A DNA stretch of 64,000 nt, from positions 62,001-126,000 of the forward strand of contig JAIXWM010000046.1 of the NCBI GenBank assembly GCA_027491255.1, read 5' to 3'. Source of the stretch: Rubrivivax sp. (lineage in GTDB: Bacteria; Pseudomonadota; Gammaproteobacteria; Burkholderiales; Burkholderiaceae_C). The notes under the pieces are model-generated. The model saw nothing but the letters and a program-made list of their open reading frames with translations. It was not told where the DNA came from and did not search any database. Numbering within the stretch: the first letter of the stretch is position 1; each line of letters opens with the position of its first letter. Made by a program: the position numbers and the translations under genes. Shown here piece by piece: positions 21,255 to 29,397 of the stretch.

Positions 21255-21740
21255 ATGAGCACCCCCTTCCACGACCCCGCCTCGGTCACGATCAAGAACC
21301 TCGAGGCGGCCTTCGCCGGCGAGTCGATGGCACACATCAAGTACCGCTACTTCGCCAAGCTGTGCCGTGCCGCCGGTGACGAGGCCACGGCCCGCGTGTT
21401 CGAGCAGACGGCCGAGCAGGAGCTGTTGCATGCCTTCGGCCATGCCGACCTGCTGTTCCCGGCCGCGCGCATGACACCGGCGCGCGCGCTGCAACTCGCC
21501 ATCGAGGGCGAGACCTGCGAGTACACCGAGATGTACCCCACGTTCCGCCACGCCGCCGTGGCCGAGGGCCATGACGCCGCGGTACGCGAGATCGACGAGC
21601 AGATCGCCGAGTCGCGCGACCACGCGCAGATGTTCCAGGCCGTGCTGGAAAAGGCGGCCAAGCGCTTCGCGGCGCTGGCCAAGGTCGAGGAGCGGCACGC
21701 GAACCACTACAAGGCCACTCTGGAGAAGATCGCGGCCTGA
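21255..21740 (+). CDS. Rubrerythrin (ferritin-like diiron domain only)
   Basis: A 161-residue diiron protein. 'TIKNLEAAFAGESMAHIKYRYFAK' supplies the first Glu/His metal ligands, 'VFEQTAEQELLHAFGHAD' the E-x2-H pair, 'EYTEMYPTFRHAAV' and 'KVEERHANHYKATLEKI' the remaining ligands of the ferritin-like four-helix bundle. The C-terminal rubredoxin domain of classical rubrerythrin is absent; instead a separate rubredoxin gene follows at 21819. Expected role: reduce hydrogen peroxide to water in the cytoplasm with electrons from that rubredoxin. The start at 21255 follows AGGAG (21244-21248). Confidence 0.92.
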   Translation: MSTPFHDPASVTIKNLEAAFAGESMAHIKYRYFAKLCRAAGDEATARVFEQTAEQELLHAFGHADLLFPAARMTPARALQLAIEGETCEYTEMYPTFRHAAVAEGHDAAVREIDEQIAESRDHAQMFQAVLEKAAKRFAALAKVEERHANHYKATLEKIAA

Positions 21741-21818
21741 GCCTCACCTGGCGAGCGCCGGGCGGTTCGCCGGCCGGCGCCTTACGATCGAGCACCCCCG
21801 ACACCGAAGGAAGATCCC

Positions 21819-21983
21819 ATGAAGACCTATCAATGCATCGTCTGCGGCTTCATCTACGACGAGGCCACCGGCCGGCCCGAGGACGGCATCGCCGCGGGCA
21901 CGCTCTGGGCCGACGTGCCCGCCGACTGGGCCTGCCCCGAGTGCGGCGTGAGCAAGGCCGATTTCGAGATGGTCGAGATCTGA
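21819..21983 (+). CDS. Rubredoxin
   Basis: A 54-residue electron carrier. '[15 protein letters not shown]' and '[17 protein letters not shown]' give the two CxxCG knuckles that hold one iron. It lies 78 bp after rubrerythrin and 19 bp before the rubredoxin reductase, so it should shuttle electrons between those two. An A/G-rich ribosome binding site (GAAGGAAG, 21806-21813) precedes the ATG. Confidence 0.96.
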   Translation: MKTYQCIVCGFIYDEATGRPEDGIAAGTLWADVPADWACPECGVSKADFEMVEI

Positions 21984-22002
21984 GCGCTTGGCAGGCATGT
22001 CC

Positions 22003-23178
22003 ATGAGCGCTCCCGTCGTCATCGTCGGCTCCGGCCTGGCCGGCTGGAACACCGCGCGCGAGTTCCGCCGCCACGACAAGGACACGCCGCTGGTCGTCGT
22101 CAGTCGCGACGGCGCGGGCTTCTACTCCAAGCCCATGCTTTCCAACGCACTGGCGGCGAACAAGTCGGCACAGGCGCTGCTGATGAAGCCGGCCGAGAAG
22201 ATGGCCGCCGAGGTCGGCGCCACGGTGCTGGCGCAGGCCGAAGTGGCCGCGGTCGACACCGCGGCACGCACGCTGGTGCTGGCCGACGGCCGGACCCGGC
22301 CCTGGCGTGACCTGGTGCTGGCGCTGGGGGCGGACCCGATCCGCCTGCCGCTGGCGGGCACCGCTGCCGACAGCGTGCTGTCGGTCAACGACCTCGACGA
22401 CTACGCCCGCTTCGCAGCCGCCTTGGAAGGCGTCAGGAGCGTCGCGCTGCTGGGCGGCGGGCTGATCGGCTGCGAGTTCGCCAACGACCTGCTGGCGCGC
22501 GGCGTCCGCCCGGTCGTGCTCGACCTGGCCGACCGGCCGCTGGCGCGGCTGCTGCCCGAGGCCGGCAGCGCCTTCCTGCGCGCCCGGCTCGAGGCGGCCG
22601 GCGTGGGCTTCAGGCTCGGGGTGTCGGTGCAGCGCGTGGACACCACCTCGGGGGCCGACGCGGCCGGCCGGCTGCGGCTGACGCTCAGCGACGGCAGCAC
22701 GCTCGGCACGGACCTGGTGCTGTCGGCGGTCGGCCTGGCGCCACGCACGGCACTCGCGCGCGCAGCAGGGCTGGCGGTGAACCGCGGCATCGTCGTCGAC
22801 CGGCGGCTCGCCACCTCGGCGCCGCACGTGCACGCAGTGGGTGACTGCGCCGAGGTCGACGGCCTGAACCTGCCCTACGTGATGCCCTTGATGGCCCAGG
22901 CGCGAGCCCTCGGCGCCACACTGGCCGGCCACCCCACGCCGGTGGCGTACCCGGCCATGCCCGTGACCGTCAAGACCCCTGCCTGCCCGACCGTGGTCTG
23001 CCCGCCGCAGACCGGCGCGGCCGGCACCCAGGGCGTCTGGCAGGTGACGGGCGACGACGCCGGCCTCGAGGCCGTGCTGCGCGACGACACGGGCCGCGCG
23101 CTCGGCTTCGCCCTGCTGGGCCAGGCGACCGCTCGCAAGCAGGCACTGGCGGCCGAGGTGCCGGCCTGGCTGGGGTGA
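22003..23178 (+). CDS. NAD(P)H:rubredoxin reductase (FAD-dependent)
   Basis: A 391-residue pyridine nucleotide-disulphide oxidoreductase. 'PVVIVGSGLAGWNTAREFR' is the FAD-binding Rossmann motif, 'SVALLGGGLIGCEFANDLL' the NAD(P)H-binding one, and 'HVHAVGDCAEVDGLNLPYVMPLM' the second FAD contact. The latter sequence and the C-terminal 'VKTPACPTVVCPP' are typical of rubredoxin-NAD+ reductases such as RubB/AlkT. Two ATGs (21997, 22003) are possible; the second has the better-spaced AGG. With the two genes upstream it forms a complete peroxide reduction chain. Confidence 0.92.
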   Translation: MSAPVVIVGSGLAGWNTAREFRRHDKDTPLVVVSRDGAGFYSKPMLSNALAANKSAQALLMKPAEKMAAEVGATVLAQAEVAAVDTAARTLVLADGRTRPWRDLVLALGADPIRLPLAGTAADSVLSVNDLDDYARFAAALEGVRSVALLGGGLIGCEFANDLLARGVRPVVLDLADRPLARLLPEAGSAFLRARLEAAGVGFRLGVSVQRVDTTSGADAAGRLRLTLSDGSTLGTDLVLSAVGLAPRTALARAAGLAVNRGIVVDRRLATSAPHVHAVGDCAEVDGLNLPYVMPLMAQARALGATLAGHPTPVAYPAMPVTVKTPACPTVVCPPQTGAAGTQGVWQVTGDDAGLEAVLRDDTGRALGFALLGQATARKQALAAEVPAWLG

Positions 23179-23184
23179 GCGCGC

Positions 23185-23209
23185 GGGCAGCGGTGTCAGA
23201 CCGCTGCCC
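23185..23209 (+). terminator. Terminator-like hairpin after the rubredoxin reductase operon
   Basis: A perfect 9-bp stem GGGCAGCGG (23185-23193) and CCGCTGCCC (23201-23209) with a 7-nt loop starts 6 bases after the stop codon. No U-tract follows. Two further strong hairpins lie downstream (23262-23292 and 23380-23400). Confidence 0.5.
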
Positions 23210-23427
23210 CAACTGCCGCTGCCCGCACGTCGGGCACCGTCTGGGATCGATGCACCTTGCAGCCGGCAGCGCACTTGTCGCGCGCTGCCGGCGCACGCGC
23301 TGCGCTGCGCGGATCTGCAGCAGCGCCAACAAATCCGAGTCCACCCTTGCGAGGCTGTCGCTTCAGGCCCTCAGGCAGGGCCTGCCTCGCGACGGCAGGC
23401 CGGCACGGCTCGCGGGCCGACATCCTA

Positions 23428-23480
23428 TAGACAACAAAAATTTTCTCCGTATACTTGTATTAACTCGACGTTGATCGAGT
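23428..23480 (+). promoter_or_regulatory. Promoter and putative GntR operator of the TRAP operon
   Basis: TAGACA (23428-23433) and TATACT (23450-23455), 16 bp apart, form a near-consensus sigma-70 promoter. TTTT (23441-23444), TATACTT (23450-23456) and GTTGATCG (23470-23477) recur with identical spacing before the hydantoinase gene at 27302-27338. The downstream part is also a perfect palindrome ACTCGA-N6-TCGAGT (23463-23480), just after the expected transcription start, a good position for a repressor. The nearby FCD-type GntR protein (26455-27213) is the likely binder. Confidence 0.65.
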
Positions 23481-23551
23481 GTGCGGGGCGCGCCCGGCGC
23501 TCCACCTCCAGGTACACAGTGGCGAGCCCGCTCGCCGGAAGAGGAGTTCCC

Positions 23552-24541
23552 ATGTTGAGATCGAAATTCCTGGCCTGGTCTGCGCTGGCCGGGCTGCTGT
23601 TCTCCACGGCGCCTGCCTTGCAGGCGCAGACGGTGCTGAAGGCCGGTCACATCTCCCCCAAGACCAGTCCCGAGGGCGTGGCGGTCGATCGGTTTGCCGC
23701 CCTGGTCAAGGAGAAGACGAACGGCGCGGTCTCGATCGAAGTCTTTCCGTCGGAGCAACTCGGCAACGCGCCTTCGATGATCGAAAGCACGATGCTGGGC
23801 AATCAGGACATCTACGTCGGCGGCAACGTGGAGTTCGAGCGGTTCAGCCCCGGGCTGAAGGCGCTGGGCTTGAACTACGCCGTTCCGAGCCAGGACCAGT
23901 TCAGGCGCATCCTGAAGAGCCCCCTGTGGAAGGAGATCTTCGTCGACCCGCTGGACAAGATCGGGCTGTCGGTGATCGCCTCCGACTGGGAGCGCGGGCC
24001 GTTCCGGGTCCTGGTCTCGACGAAGCCCGTGCGCAGCTTCGACGACCTCAAGGGCCTGAAGTTGCGCATCGCGCCGATCGACACGTGGCGCCGATCGTGG
24101 ACCGCCCTTGGAACTCAGGTCGTCGTCCTGCCGTGGACCGACGTCTACCTCGGCCTGCAGCAGGGAATGATCGAGGCGGTGACGGCCCCAGCCGACCTGG
24201 TGGCCTCGATGCGCTTCACCGAGGTCGCGAAATACATCGCCCGAACCGACGAGTACTGGGGCGTGCTGACAGTGACGATGAACAAGCGTCGCCTCGCCAG
24301 CCTGAGCGCTGCGCATCAGAAAGCCCTGGTCGAAGCCGCCGAGCAGGCAGGCAAGGAGTACATGGCCGCGGCGCGGACCAATATCGAACGTGACTTCGCC
24401 CGCATGCAGGCCCAGGGCGCGCAGTACACCGTGCTGGACCTGAAGCCCGGCGTCGACAGAATGCAACCGGTGATCCAGCAACTCGAGAAGGAAGGCTTCA
24501 TCCCCGCCGGCATCTCCGAGCGTCTGCGGCTGGCCCGCTGA
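23552..24541 (+). CDS. dctP: TRAP transporter solute-binding protein (DctP family)
   Basis: A 329-residue periplasmic receptor. A signal peptide ends near 'STAPALQAQ|TVLK'; the mature part starts 'TVLKAGHISPKTSPEGVAVDRFAALV', followed by the DctP signature region 'FEVFPSEQLGN'-like 'IEVFPSEQLGNAPSMIE', 'VRSFDDLKGLKLRI' with the carboxylate-binding Arg of 'LKLRIAP', and 'PWTDVYLGLQQGMIEAV'. Such proteins usually bind an organic acid through that Arg. An SD (GAAGAGGAG) precedes the ATG. It heads a dctP-dctQ-dctM operon divergent in function from no other transporter here and probably feeds the hydantoinase pathway at 27346. Confidence 0.93.
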   Translation: MLRSKFLAWSALAGLLFSTAPALQAQTVLKAGHISPKTSPEGVAVDRFAALVKEKTNGAVSIEVFPSEQLGNAPSMIESTMLGNQDIYVGGNVEFERFSPGLKALGLNYAVPSQDQFRRILKSPLWKEIFVDPLDKIGLSVIASDWERGPFRVLVSTKPVRSFDDLKGLKLRIAPIDTWRRSWTALGTQVVVLPWTDVYLGLQQGMIEAVTAPADLVASMRFTEVAKYIARTDEYWGVLTVTMNKRRLASLSAAHQKALVEAAEQAGKEYMAAARTNIERDFARMQAQGAQYTVLDLKPGVDRMQPVIQQLEKEGFIPAGISERLRLAR

Positions 24542-24549
24542 CACACGCA

Positions 24550-24582
24550 CCCGACTGCCGCCTGGCCAGGGTGGCAGTCGGG
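24550..24582 (+). other. Strong hairpin between dctP and dctQ
   Basis: A perfect 10-bp inverted repeat, CCCGACTGCC (24550-24559) and GGCAGTCGGG (24573-24582), encloses a second palindrome CCTGGCCAGG (24561-24570). No T-run follows. Hairpins placed directly after a binding-protein gene often stabilise the upstream message or partly terminate, giving more receptor than membrane subunits; that role is inferred. Confidence 0.6.
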
Positions 24583-24611
24583 CGAGATTGGCGCCTGGCT
24601 GGAGAAGTCGG

Positions 24612-25103
24612 ATGTTCAGGGTCTTCGATCGCTTGACGGGCTGGCTTGCGACGGGCGCGCTGGTGCTCGTCGTGACGCTGTTTGTGACGATGGTGCTGCT
24701 GAACGGCGCAGAGGGAATCGGTCGTTACGTGTTCCAGGCCTCGTCGATCTACCTCGTCGAGACCTCGCTCGTGCTCGGCACCGCCGTGTACTTCATCGGC
24801 TACGCCGTGCTCCTCAAGAACGACGAGGACATCCGGATGAGCTACTTCGTCGAGCGCTTGCCCAGACGCCTTGCGCTGGCCATCGACGTGCTCACCGAAG
24901 TGGGCGTGGTGATCTTCTTCCTCGTCCTGGTCAAGGCCTGCTGGGGCTATTTCCAGCTGACCTCGCTGATGCCGCACGCGCTCTTCCCCTTTTCCCAGGG
25001 CTATGTGCTTCTGCCCTTGATGGCCGGTGCGGTCGCAGGCCTGTGGGTCGGGGTGCACCGGCTGGTCGTGGCTGTGCGTCTGCTGCTGATCCGAGACGTG
25101 TGA
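24612..25103 (+). CDS. dctQ: TRAP transporter small membrane subunit (DctQ family)
   Basis: A 163-residue protein with four hydrophobic helices (about residues 10-33, 47-66, 88-108, 128-150). 'GIGRYVFQASSIYLVETSLVLGTAVYFIGYAVLLKNDEDIRMSYF' contains the usual E-x-hydrophobic helix and the conserved polar 'D-x-R-M/V' loop after helix 2. It pairs with the large permease at 25164 and the receptor at 23552. Confidence 0.9.
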   Translation: MFRVFDRLTGWLATGALVLVVTLFVTMVLLNGAEGIGRYVFQASSIYLVETSLVLGTAVYFIGYAVLLKNDEDIRMSYFVERLPRRLALAIDVLTEVGVVIFFLVLVKACWGYFQLTSLMPHALFPFSQGYVLLPLMAGAVAGLWVGVHRLVVAVRLLLIRDV

Positions 25104-25163
25104 TCCCGTCCGGACGATGACGCCTTCCCGGCGCTGCAGCGGTTCCAAGGTCCAGGAGTTCCC

Positions 25164-26447
25164 ATGCTGTCCCTGCTGATGATCGGCATCTTCGTGCTGC
25201 TGATGTGCCTGCGCATGCCGGTCTCGGTCGCGATCGGCTTGTCCGTGCTGCCCCCGCTGGTGCTGCTCGATCGTGACCTGGCGCTCGTGCCGCAGTTCAT
25301 GCTCAAGGGCGTCAACAGCGTGGCCCTGCTCGCGGTGCCCTTCTTCATCCTGGCCGGCAATCTCTTCAGCGTCCTCGGCCTGAGCCGTCGGATCTGGAAC
25401 TTTGCGCGGGCGATGGTCGGCCATGTGCGCGGGGGTCTCGCGCACGTCATGGTCCTTGCGAGCATGATCTTCTCGGGCATCTCGGGCTCGGCGCTCGCCG
25501 ACGCCGCAGGCCTCGGCGCCATCGGCATCCCGCAGATGGAGCGCGCCGGCTACCGCCGCCGCTTCGCCGCCGCGGTCACCTTGTGCGCCTCGGTGATGGG
25601 CCCGATGATCCCCCCGAGCATCAACCTCGTCATCTATGGCGTCATCGCGCAGGTCTCCATCGGCAAGCTGTTCCTCGCCGGCGTCCTGCCGGGCATCGTC
25701 ATCGGCCTGGCCTTGATGCTCCAGATATGGTTGATGGCCCGGATGGGCCGCGAGCCCATGCCTGTGGAGCCCAAGGCGGCGCTGCGGGAAAGAGCCCGTT
25801 CACTCTGGCACGCGCTGCCGGCCCTGCTCGTGCCTGTGCTCATCGTGGCGGGCATGGGGTCGGGCGCCATCACGCCGACGGAGGTCGGCATCGTCGCTGC
25901 CGGTATCGCCCTGCTGCTCGGTCTCGTCTACCGCGAAGCGAGCTGGAAAGACCTGACGGCCAGCGTGGTGGAGTCGGTGAAGTCGTCGGTCAACATCATG
26001 TTCATCATCGCGGTGTCCACCGTGGCCGGATGGGTGTTCACCTATGAAGGGACGGCCAAGACCGTGGCGCAGTGGCTGTTCGCACTGACCACCGACAAGA
26101 CGCTGCTGCTGCTGGTGATCAACATCTTCCTGCTGGTGATGGGCTGCCTGCTCGAGCCCATCCCGCTGCTGATCCTGGCCCTGCCCATCCTGCTGCCGAT
26201 CGTGCAGCAGATCGGGGTGGACCTGATCCACTTCGGGATCATGATCTCCTTCAACATCACCCTGGGCATCATCACACCGCCGATGGGGGTGGGCCTGTAC
26301 GTGATGTGCCGCGTGTCGGGGGTCCGGTTCGAGGAACTGGTCGTGGCCTGCCTGCCGTTGCTGGTGTCGCTGCTGGCCGCGCTGATGCTGGTCACCTACT
26401 GGCCGGCGCTTTCGCTGGGGCTGCCTACGCTGGTCATGGGGCCGTGA
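25164..26447 (+). CDS. dctM: TRAP transporter large permease (DctM family)
   Basis: A 427-residue integral membrane protein with about twelve helices, the Na+-coupled transport subunit. 'PFFILAGNLFSVLGLSRRIWNFARAMVGHVRGGLAHVMVLASMIFSGISGSALADAAGLGAI' (in pieces) is the first signature, 'MGPMIPPSINLVIYG' the second, and 'FNITLGIITPPMGVGLYV' the third, duplicated pattern of the ion/substrate site. An SD (AGGAG, 25157-region) precedes the ATG. It ends 7 bp from the stop of the convergent GntR gene. Confidence 0.95.
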   Translation: MLSLLMIGIFVLLMCLRMPVSVAIGLSVLPPLVLLDRDLALVPQFMLKGVNSVALLAVPFFILAGNLFSVLGLSRRIWNFARAMVGHVRGGLAHVMVLASMIFSGISGSALADAAGLGAIGIPQMERAGYRRRFAAAVTLCASVMGPMIPPSINLVIYGVIAQVSIGKLFLAGVLPGIVIGLALMLQIWLMARMGREPMPVEPKAALRERARSLWHALPALLVPVLIVAGMGSGAITPTEVGIVAAGIALLLGLVYREASWKDLTASVVESVKSSVNIMFIIAVSTVAGWVFTYEGTAKTVAQWLFALTTDKTLLLLVINIFLLVMGCLLEPIPLLILALPILLPIVQQIGVDLIHFGIMISFNITLGIITPPMGVGLYVMCRVSGVRFEELVVACLPLLVSLLAALMLVTYWPALSLGLPTLVMGP

Positions 26448-26454
26448 TGCCGAT

Positions 26455-27213
26455 TCAGAAACGAATCCCCGTCGAGAGACTGACCGACAGGTATTCGAGC
26501 ACTCGCCTGCGGAACAACTCGGTATGTCGGCTTGCCGCATCCTCGGCTGCGTCGGCGTCGCCGGACAGCAGGTGATGCACCATCTCGCGGTGGTCCTCGA
26601 CGATCTTCTTCACGTGGTCGTCAGGGCCGCCAATCTCACCACTTTCGTAGGCGAGCGAAATGCGCGACAGGCGCAACCCGAGCGCCAGCAGCTGCGAGTA
26701 ATGCTTGGCCACCAGGACATTGCCGCAGGCCGAGCCGATGGCCTCATGGAAGGCGAGGTTGCTGTCGCGCATCTGGCCGACGTCGCGGGCGCTGGCCGCC
26801 GCCTCGAAACGCCGCCGCTCCTCGTCGATGCGCTCCATGTCCTTGCTGGTGTGCCGCAGCGCGGCCCAGCGCGTGACCATGCGCTGGTTGGCGTCCAGCG
26901 CCTCGAAGAAGGAGCGCACGCCAGCCAGGTCCAGGCCGGCCACGCGCGCGCCCCGGTTGGGAAGAATCTCGACCAAACCCTCCGCGGCCAGCTGGATCAA
27001 TGCCTCACGTATCGGGGTACGCGACATGCCCAGGGCCTTGATCAGCTCCTGCTCATCGAAGTCCTTTCCCGGCTCCAGCTGCATCGTCAGGATCCGGGTG
27101 CGGATCTCGTCATAAGCCCAGCGCGCGCCGCTGCCGCGCGGGCGCTTCTCGTGCACGGGCTTCAGCCCGGCGTCCTGGGCAGCGTCCGCTGATTTGTTCC
27201 GTTTGGTGGGCAT
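26455..27213 (-). CDS. GntR-family transcriptional regulator (FCD subfamily)
   Basis: A 252-residue regulator. The N-terminal winged helix-turn-helix (about residues 45-105) reads 'YDEIRTRILTMQLEPGKDFDEQELIKALGMSRTPIREALIQLAAEGLVEILPNRGARVAG' in pieces, with the family's 'S-R-T-P-I/V-R-E-A-L' recognition helix. The all-alpha FCD ligand domain follows, with 'NLAFHEAI' and 'DHREMVHHLLSGDADAAEDAASRH' metal/ligand histidines. A frame extension to 27309 exists but crosses the divergent promoter; the ATG at 27213 is preferred. It lies between, and presumably controls, the TRAP operon and the hydantoinase operon. Confidence 0.92.
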   Translation of the reverse strand: MPTKRNKSADAAQDAGLKPVHEKRPRGSGARWAYDEIRTRILTMQLEPGKDFDEQELIKALGMSRTPIREALIQLAAEGLVEILPNRGARVAGLDLAGVRSFFEALDANQRMVTRWAALRHTSKDMERIDEERRRFEAAASARDVGQMRDSNLAFHEAIGSACGNVLVAKHYSQLLALGLRLSRISLAYESGEIGGPDDHVKKIVEDHREMVHHLLSGDADAAEDAASRHTELFRRRVLEYLSVSLSTGIRF

Positions 27214-27286
27214 GTCGATACGCGGCTGTGAGCCGCCGCCGTCCGGGTTGAGCGACGCGTCGATTGTAGGTCGATGGCCCGATGAC

Positions 27287-27338
27287 TTGACCCAAAAAGT
27301 ATTTTGCAAATATACTTACTGCATTCCAATGTTGATCG
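27287..27338 (+). promoter_or_regulatory. Promoter and putative GntR operator of the hydantoinase operon
   Basis: TTGACC (27287-27292) and TATACT (27311-27316), 18 bp apart, make a good sigma-70 promoter directed at the ATG at 27346. TTTT (27302-27305), TATACTT (27311-27317) and GTTGATCG (27331-27338) repeat the element at 23441-23477 with the same 5- and 13-bp spacings. The GTTGATCG box would sit at about +8 to +15. The region also lies upstream of the divergent GntR gene, allowing autoregulation. Confidence 0.68.
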
Positions 27339-27345
27339 CAGTACC

Positions 27346-29397
27346 ATGAAGATCATCGGCGTCGATGTCGGCGGCACGTTCACCGACTTCCACATCCTCG
27401 ACACGCTGTCCTCGCAGGCCACTGTCTTCAAGGTCTCGTCCACGCCCGACAACCCCGCGCAGGCCATCGTCGACGGCCTGCGCGAACTCGAGCGTCAGGG
27501 TGTCGTGGCACTCGACGACATCCGGCGCCTGTGCCATGGGACCACGGTCGCGACCAATGCACTGATCCAGCGCCGCGGCGGACGGGTGGCGCTGATCACG
27601 ACCCAGGGCTTTCGCGATCTGCTGGAAATCGGGCGCCAGACCCGCCCTCATCTGTACGACCTGCAGGAGGACCAACCCGAGCCGCTCGTCCCGCGCGAGT
27701 GGCGCTTCGAGGCGCCCGAGCGCCTGGTCGCCTCCGGGCAAGTCCTGCGGCCGCTGGAGGCCGGCGCAGCGCAGGACATCGCCGCCGCCGTCGCCGCCGC
27801 GGGCGTGGATGCCTGCGCCATCTGCCTGCTGTTCGCCTTCCTCTACCCCGAGCACGAGCGCAGACTGGCAGCCGCCCTGGAAGAGCGGGGCATTCCAGTG
27901 TCCTTGTCCAGCGAGGTTCAGCCCGAATTCCGCGAGTTCGAGCGCATGTCGACGACCGTGCTGAACGCGTATCTCACCCCGGTCATGGTGCGCTACCTGC
28001 AGACGCTGGAAACGTCCTTTCAGCAACTTGCGCCACGCGCCGTCGTCGGGATCAACCAGTCCTCGGGCGGGCTGATGTCGGTACGCCAGGCGCGACGCTT
28101 TCCCGTGCGCACCGCCCTGTCCGGCCCCGCGGGGGGCGTGGTCGGCGCTGCGCACGTTGCGCGGCTGGCCGATCGCCCTGACGTCATCACACTCGACATG
28201 GGCGGCACGAGCGCCGACGTGTGCCTGATCCGCGATTTCGAGGCCGGGATCGCCTTCGACCGCGATGTCGGAGGCTTTCCGGTCCGCCTTCCTGCCGTCG
28301 ACGTCAATGCCGTGGGCGCGGGCGGCGGCTCGATCGCATGGTTTGACGCCGGGGGCTTTCTCAAGGTGGGCCCGACAAGTGCTGGGGCCAAGCCCGGCCC
28401 GGCCTGCTATGGCCTGGGCGGCACCCAGCCGACCGTCACCGACGCCAATCTCCTGCTGGGTCGGCTGTCGGCGCGCGGCCTTCTCGACGGCCGCCTGCCC
28501 CTGGGCGTCGAACTCGCTCGCAGAGCCTACCTGCCGGTCGCCGAGCGCCTGGGCGTCGGTGTCGAGGTCGCGGCGCTGGGCTGCATCGACATCGTCGTCG
28601 CCACGATGGTGCGGGCGATCCGCGCGGTGTCCGTTGAGCGAGGACATGACCCGCGCGACTTCGCGTTGATGCCCTTTGGCGGCGGCGGGCCGCTGCATGC
28701 CGAGGCCGTCGCGCGGGAACTCGGAATCTCCGAGGTCATCGTCCCCCCGTATCCCGGCATCCTCTGCGCCCACGGCATCGTCGTCTCCGACCTGAAGGAG
28801 AACTTCGTTCGCACCTGCCGCGTGCGCCTGGAGCCCAAGGCCTGCGACATCATCGGGACGTCGACACGCTGGCTGCTGGATCAGGCGACAGCCTGGTTCG
28901 AAGCCGAGGAGATTCCCGCTGCAGATCGGCGCTGTGAGCTCAGCCTGGATCTGCGCTACGTGGGACAGAACTACGAGCTGCCGGTGCCCGTGACGGCTGA
29001 AGTGCTGCTGGCAACAGGCGACGACGGCGTGATGCAGAAGCTGGTCCGTGAATTCGGAGACATCCACGAGAGGACCTACGGCCACCACGATCCGGCTGCG
29101 CCCGTCGAGGTCATCAACCTTCGCTGCGTGGCCCGCGGCGTCCTTCAGCGGCCTCAGCACGTGACCGGCGCGTTGGCGGCGGTCACGGCCCCCGTGCCGT
29201 GCGACCGCCGCCTGGTGTGGTTCGACCGCGGCGGTCCGGTGCCCACGCCCGTCTTCGAGCGCAGCGAGCTGCAAGCCGGCCAGGAGATCGTGGGCCCGGC
29301 CATCGTGCAACAGATGGACACCACGACGCTGCTGCACCCGGGCTCGACCGCGCGTGTCGATGCCGCCTACAACCTCTTGCTGAGGATCGCCGCATGA
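27346..29397 (+). CDS. hyuA: Hydantoinase/oxoprolinase subunit A (ATP-dependent)
   Basis: A 683-residue protein of the HyuA/OplA-N family. 'MKIIGVDVGGTFTDFHILDT' is the ASKHA-type ATP-binding N-terminus; 'TTVATNALIQRRGGRVALITTQGFRDLLEIGRQ' (in pieces) is highly characteristic; 'LDMGGTSADVCL' (about residue 283) is the second phosphate loop and 'GAGGGSIAWFD' (about 323) follows. Together with subunit B such enzymes open cyclic amides (N-methylhydantoin, 5-oxoproline, caprolactam) or carboxylate ketones at the expense of ATP. The substrate here is unknown. No Shine-Dalgarno is evident before the ATG. It overlaps hyuB by 4 bp. Confidence 0.93.
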   Translation: MKIIGVDVGGTFTDFHILDTLSSQATVFKVSSTPDNPAQAIVDGLRELERQGVVALDDIRRLCHGTTVATNALIQRRGGRVALITTQGFRDLLEIGRQTRPHLYDLQEDQPEPLVPREWRFEAPERLVASGQVLRPLEAGAAQDIAAAVAAAGVDACAICLLFAFLYPEHERRLAAALEERGIPVSLSSEVQPEFREFERMSTTVLNAYLTPVMVRYLQTLETSFQQLAPRAVVGINQSSGGLMSVRQARRFPVRTALSGPAGGVVGAAHVARLADRPDVITLDMGGTSADVCLIRDFEAGIAFDRDVGGFPVRLPAVDVNAVGAGGGSIAWFDAGGFLKVGPTSAGAKPGPACYGLGGTQPTVTDANLLLGRLSARGLLDGRLPLGVELARRAYLPVAERLGVGVEVAALGCIDIVVATMVRAIRAVSVERGHDPRDFALMPFGGGGPLHAEAVARELGISEVIVPPYPGILCAHGIVVSDLKENFVRTCRVRLEPKACDIIGTSTRWLLDQATAWFEAEEIPAADRRCELSLDLRYVGQNYELPVPVTAEVLLATGDDGVMQKLVREFGDIHERTYGHHDPAAPVEVINLRCVARGVLQRPQHVTGALAAVTAPVPCDRRLVWFDRGGPVPTPVFERSELQAGQEIVGPAIVQQMDTTTLLHPGSTARVDAAYNLLLRIAA

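Larger units (their letters stand above)
23179..23551. other. Intergenic region with three hairpins and a promoter
   Basis: These 373 bases separate the rubredoxin operon from the TRAP operon on the same strand. They contain the stem at 23185-23209, an 11-bp perfect inverted repeat GCCGGCAGCGC/GCGCTGCCGGC (23262-23272, 23282-23292), a 7-bp one GCCTGCC/GGCAGGC (23380-23386, 23394-23400), and then an abrupt AT-rich promoter block from 23421. No gene is seen. Confidence 0.6.
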
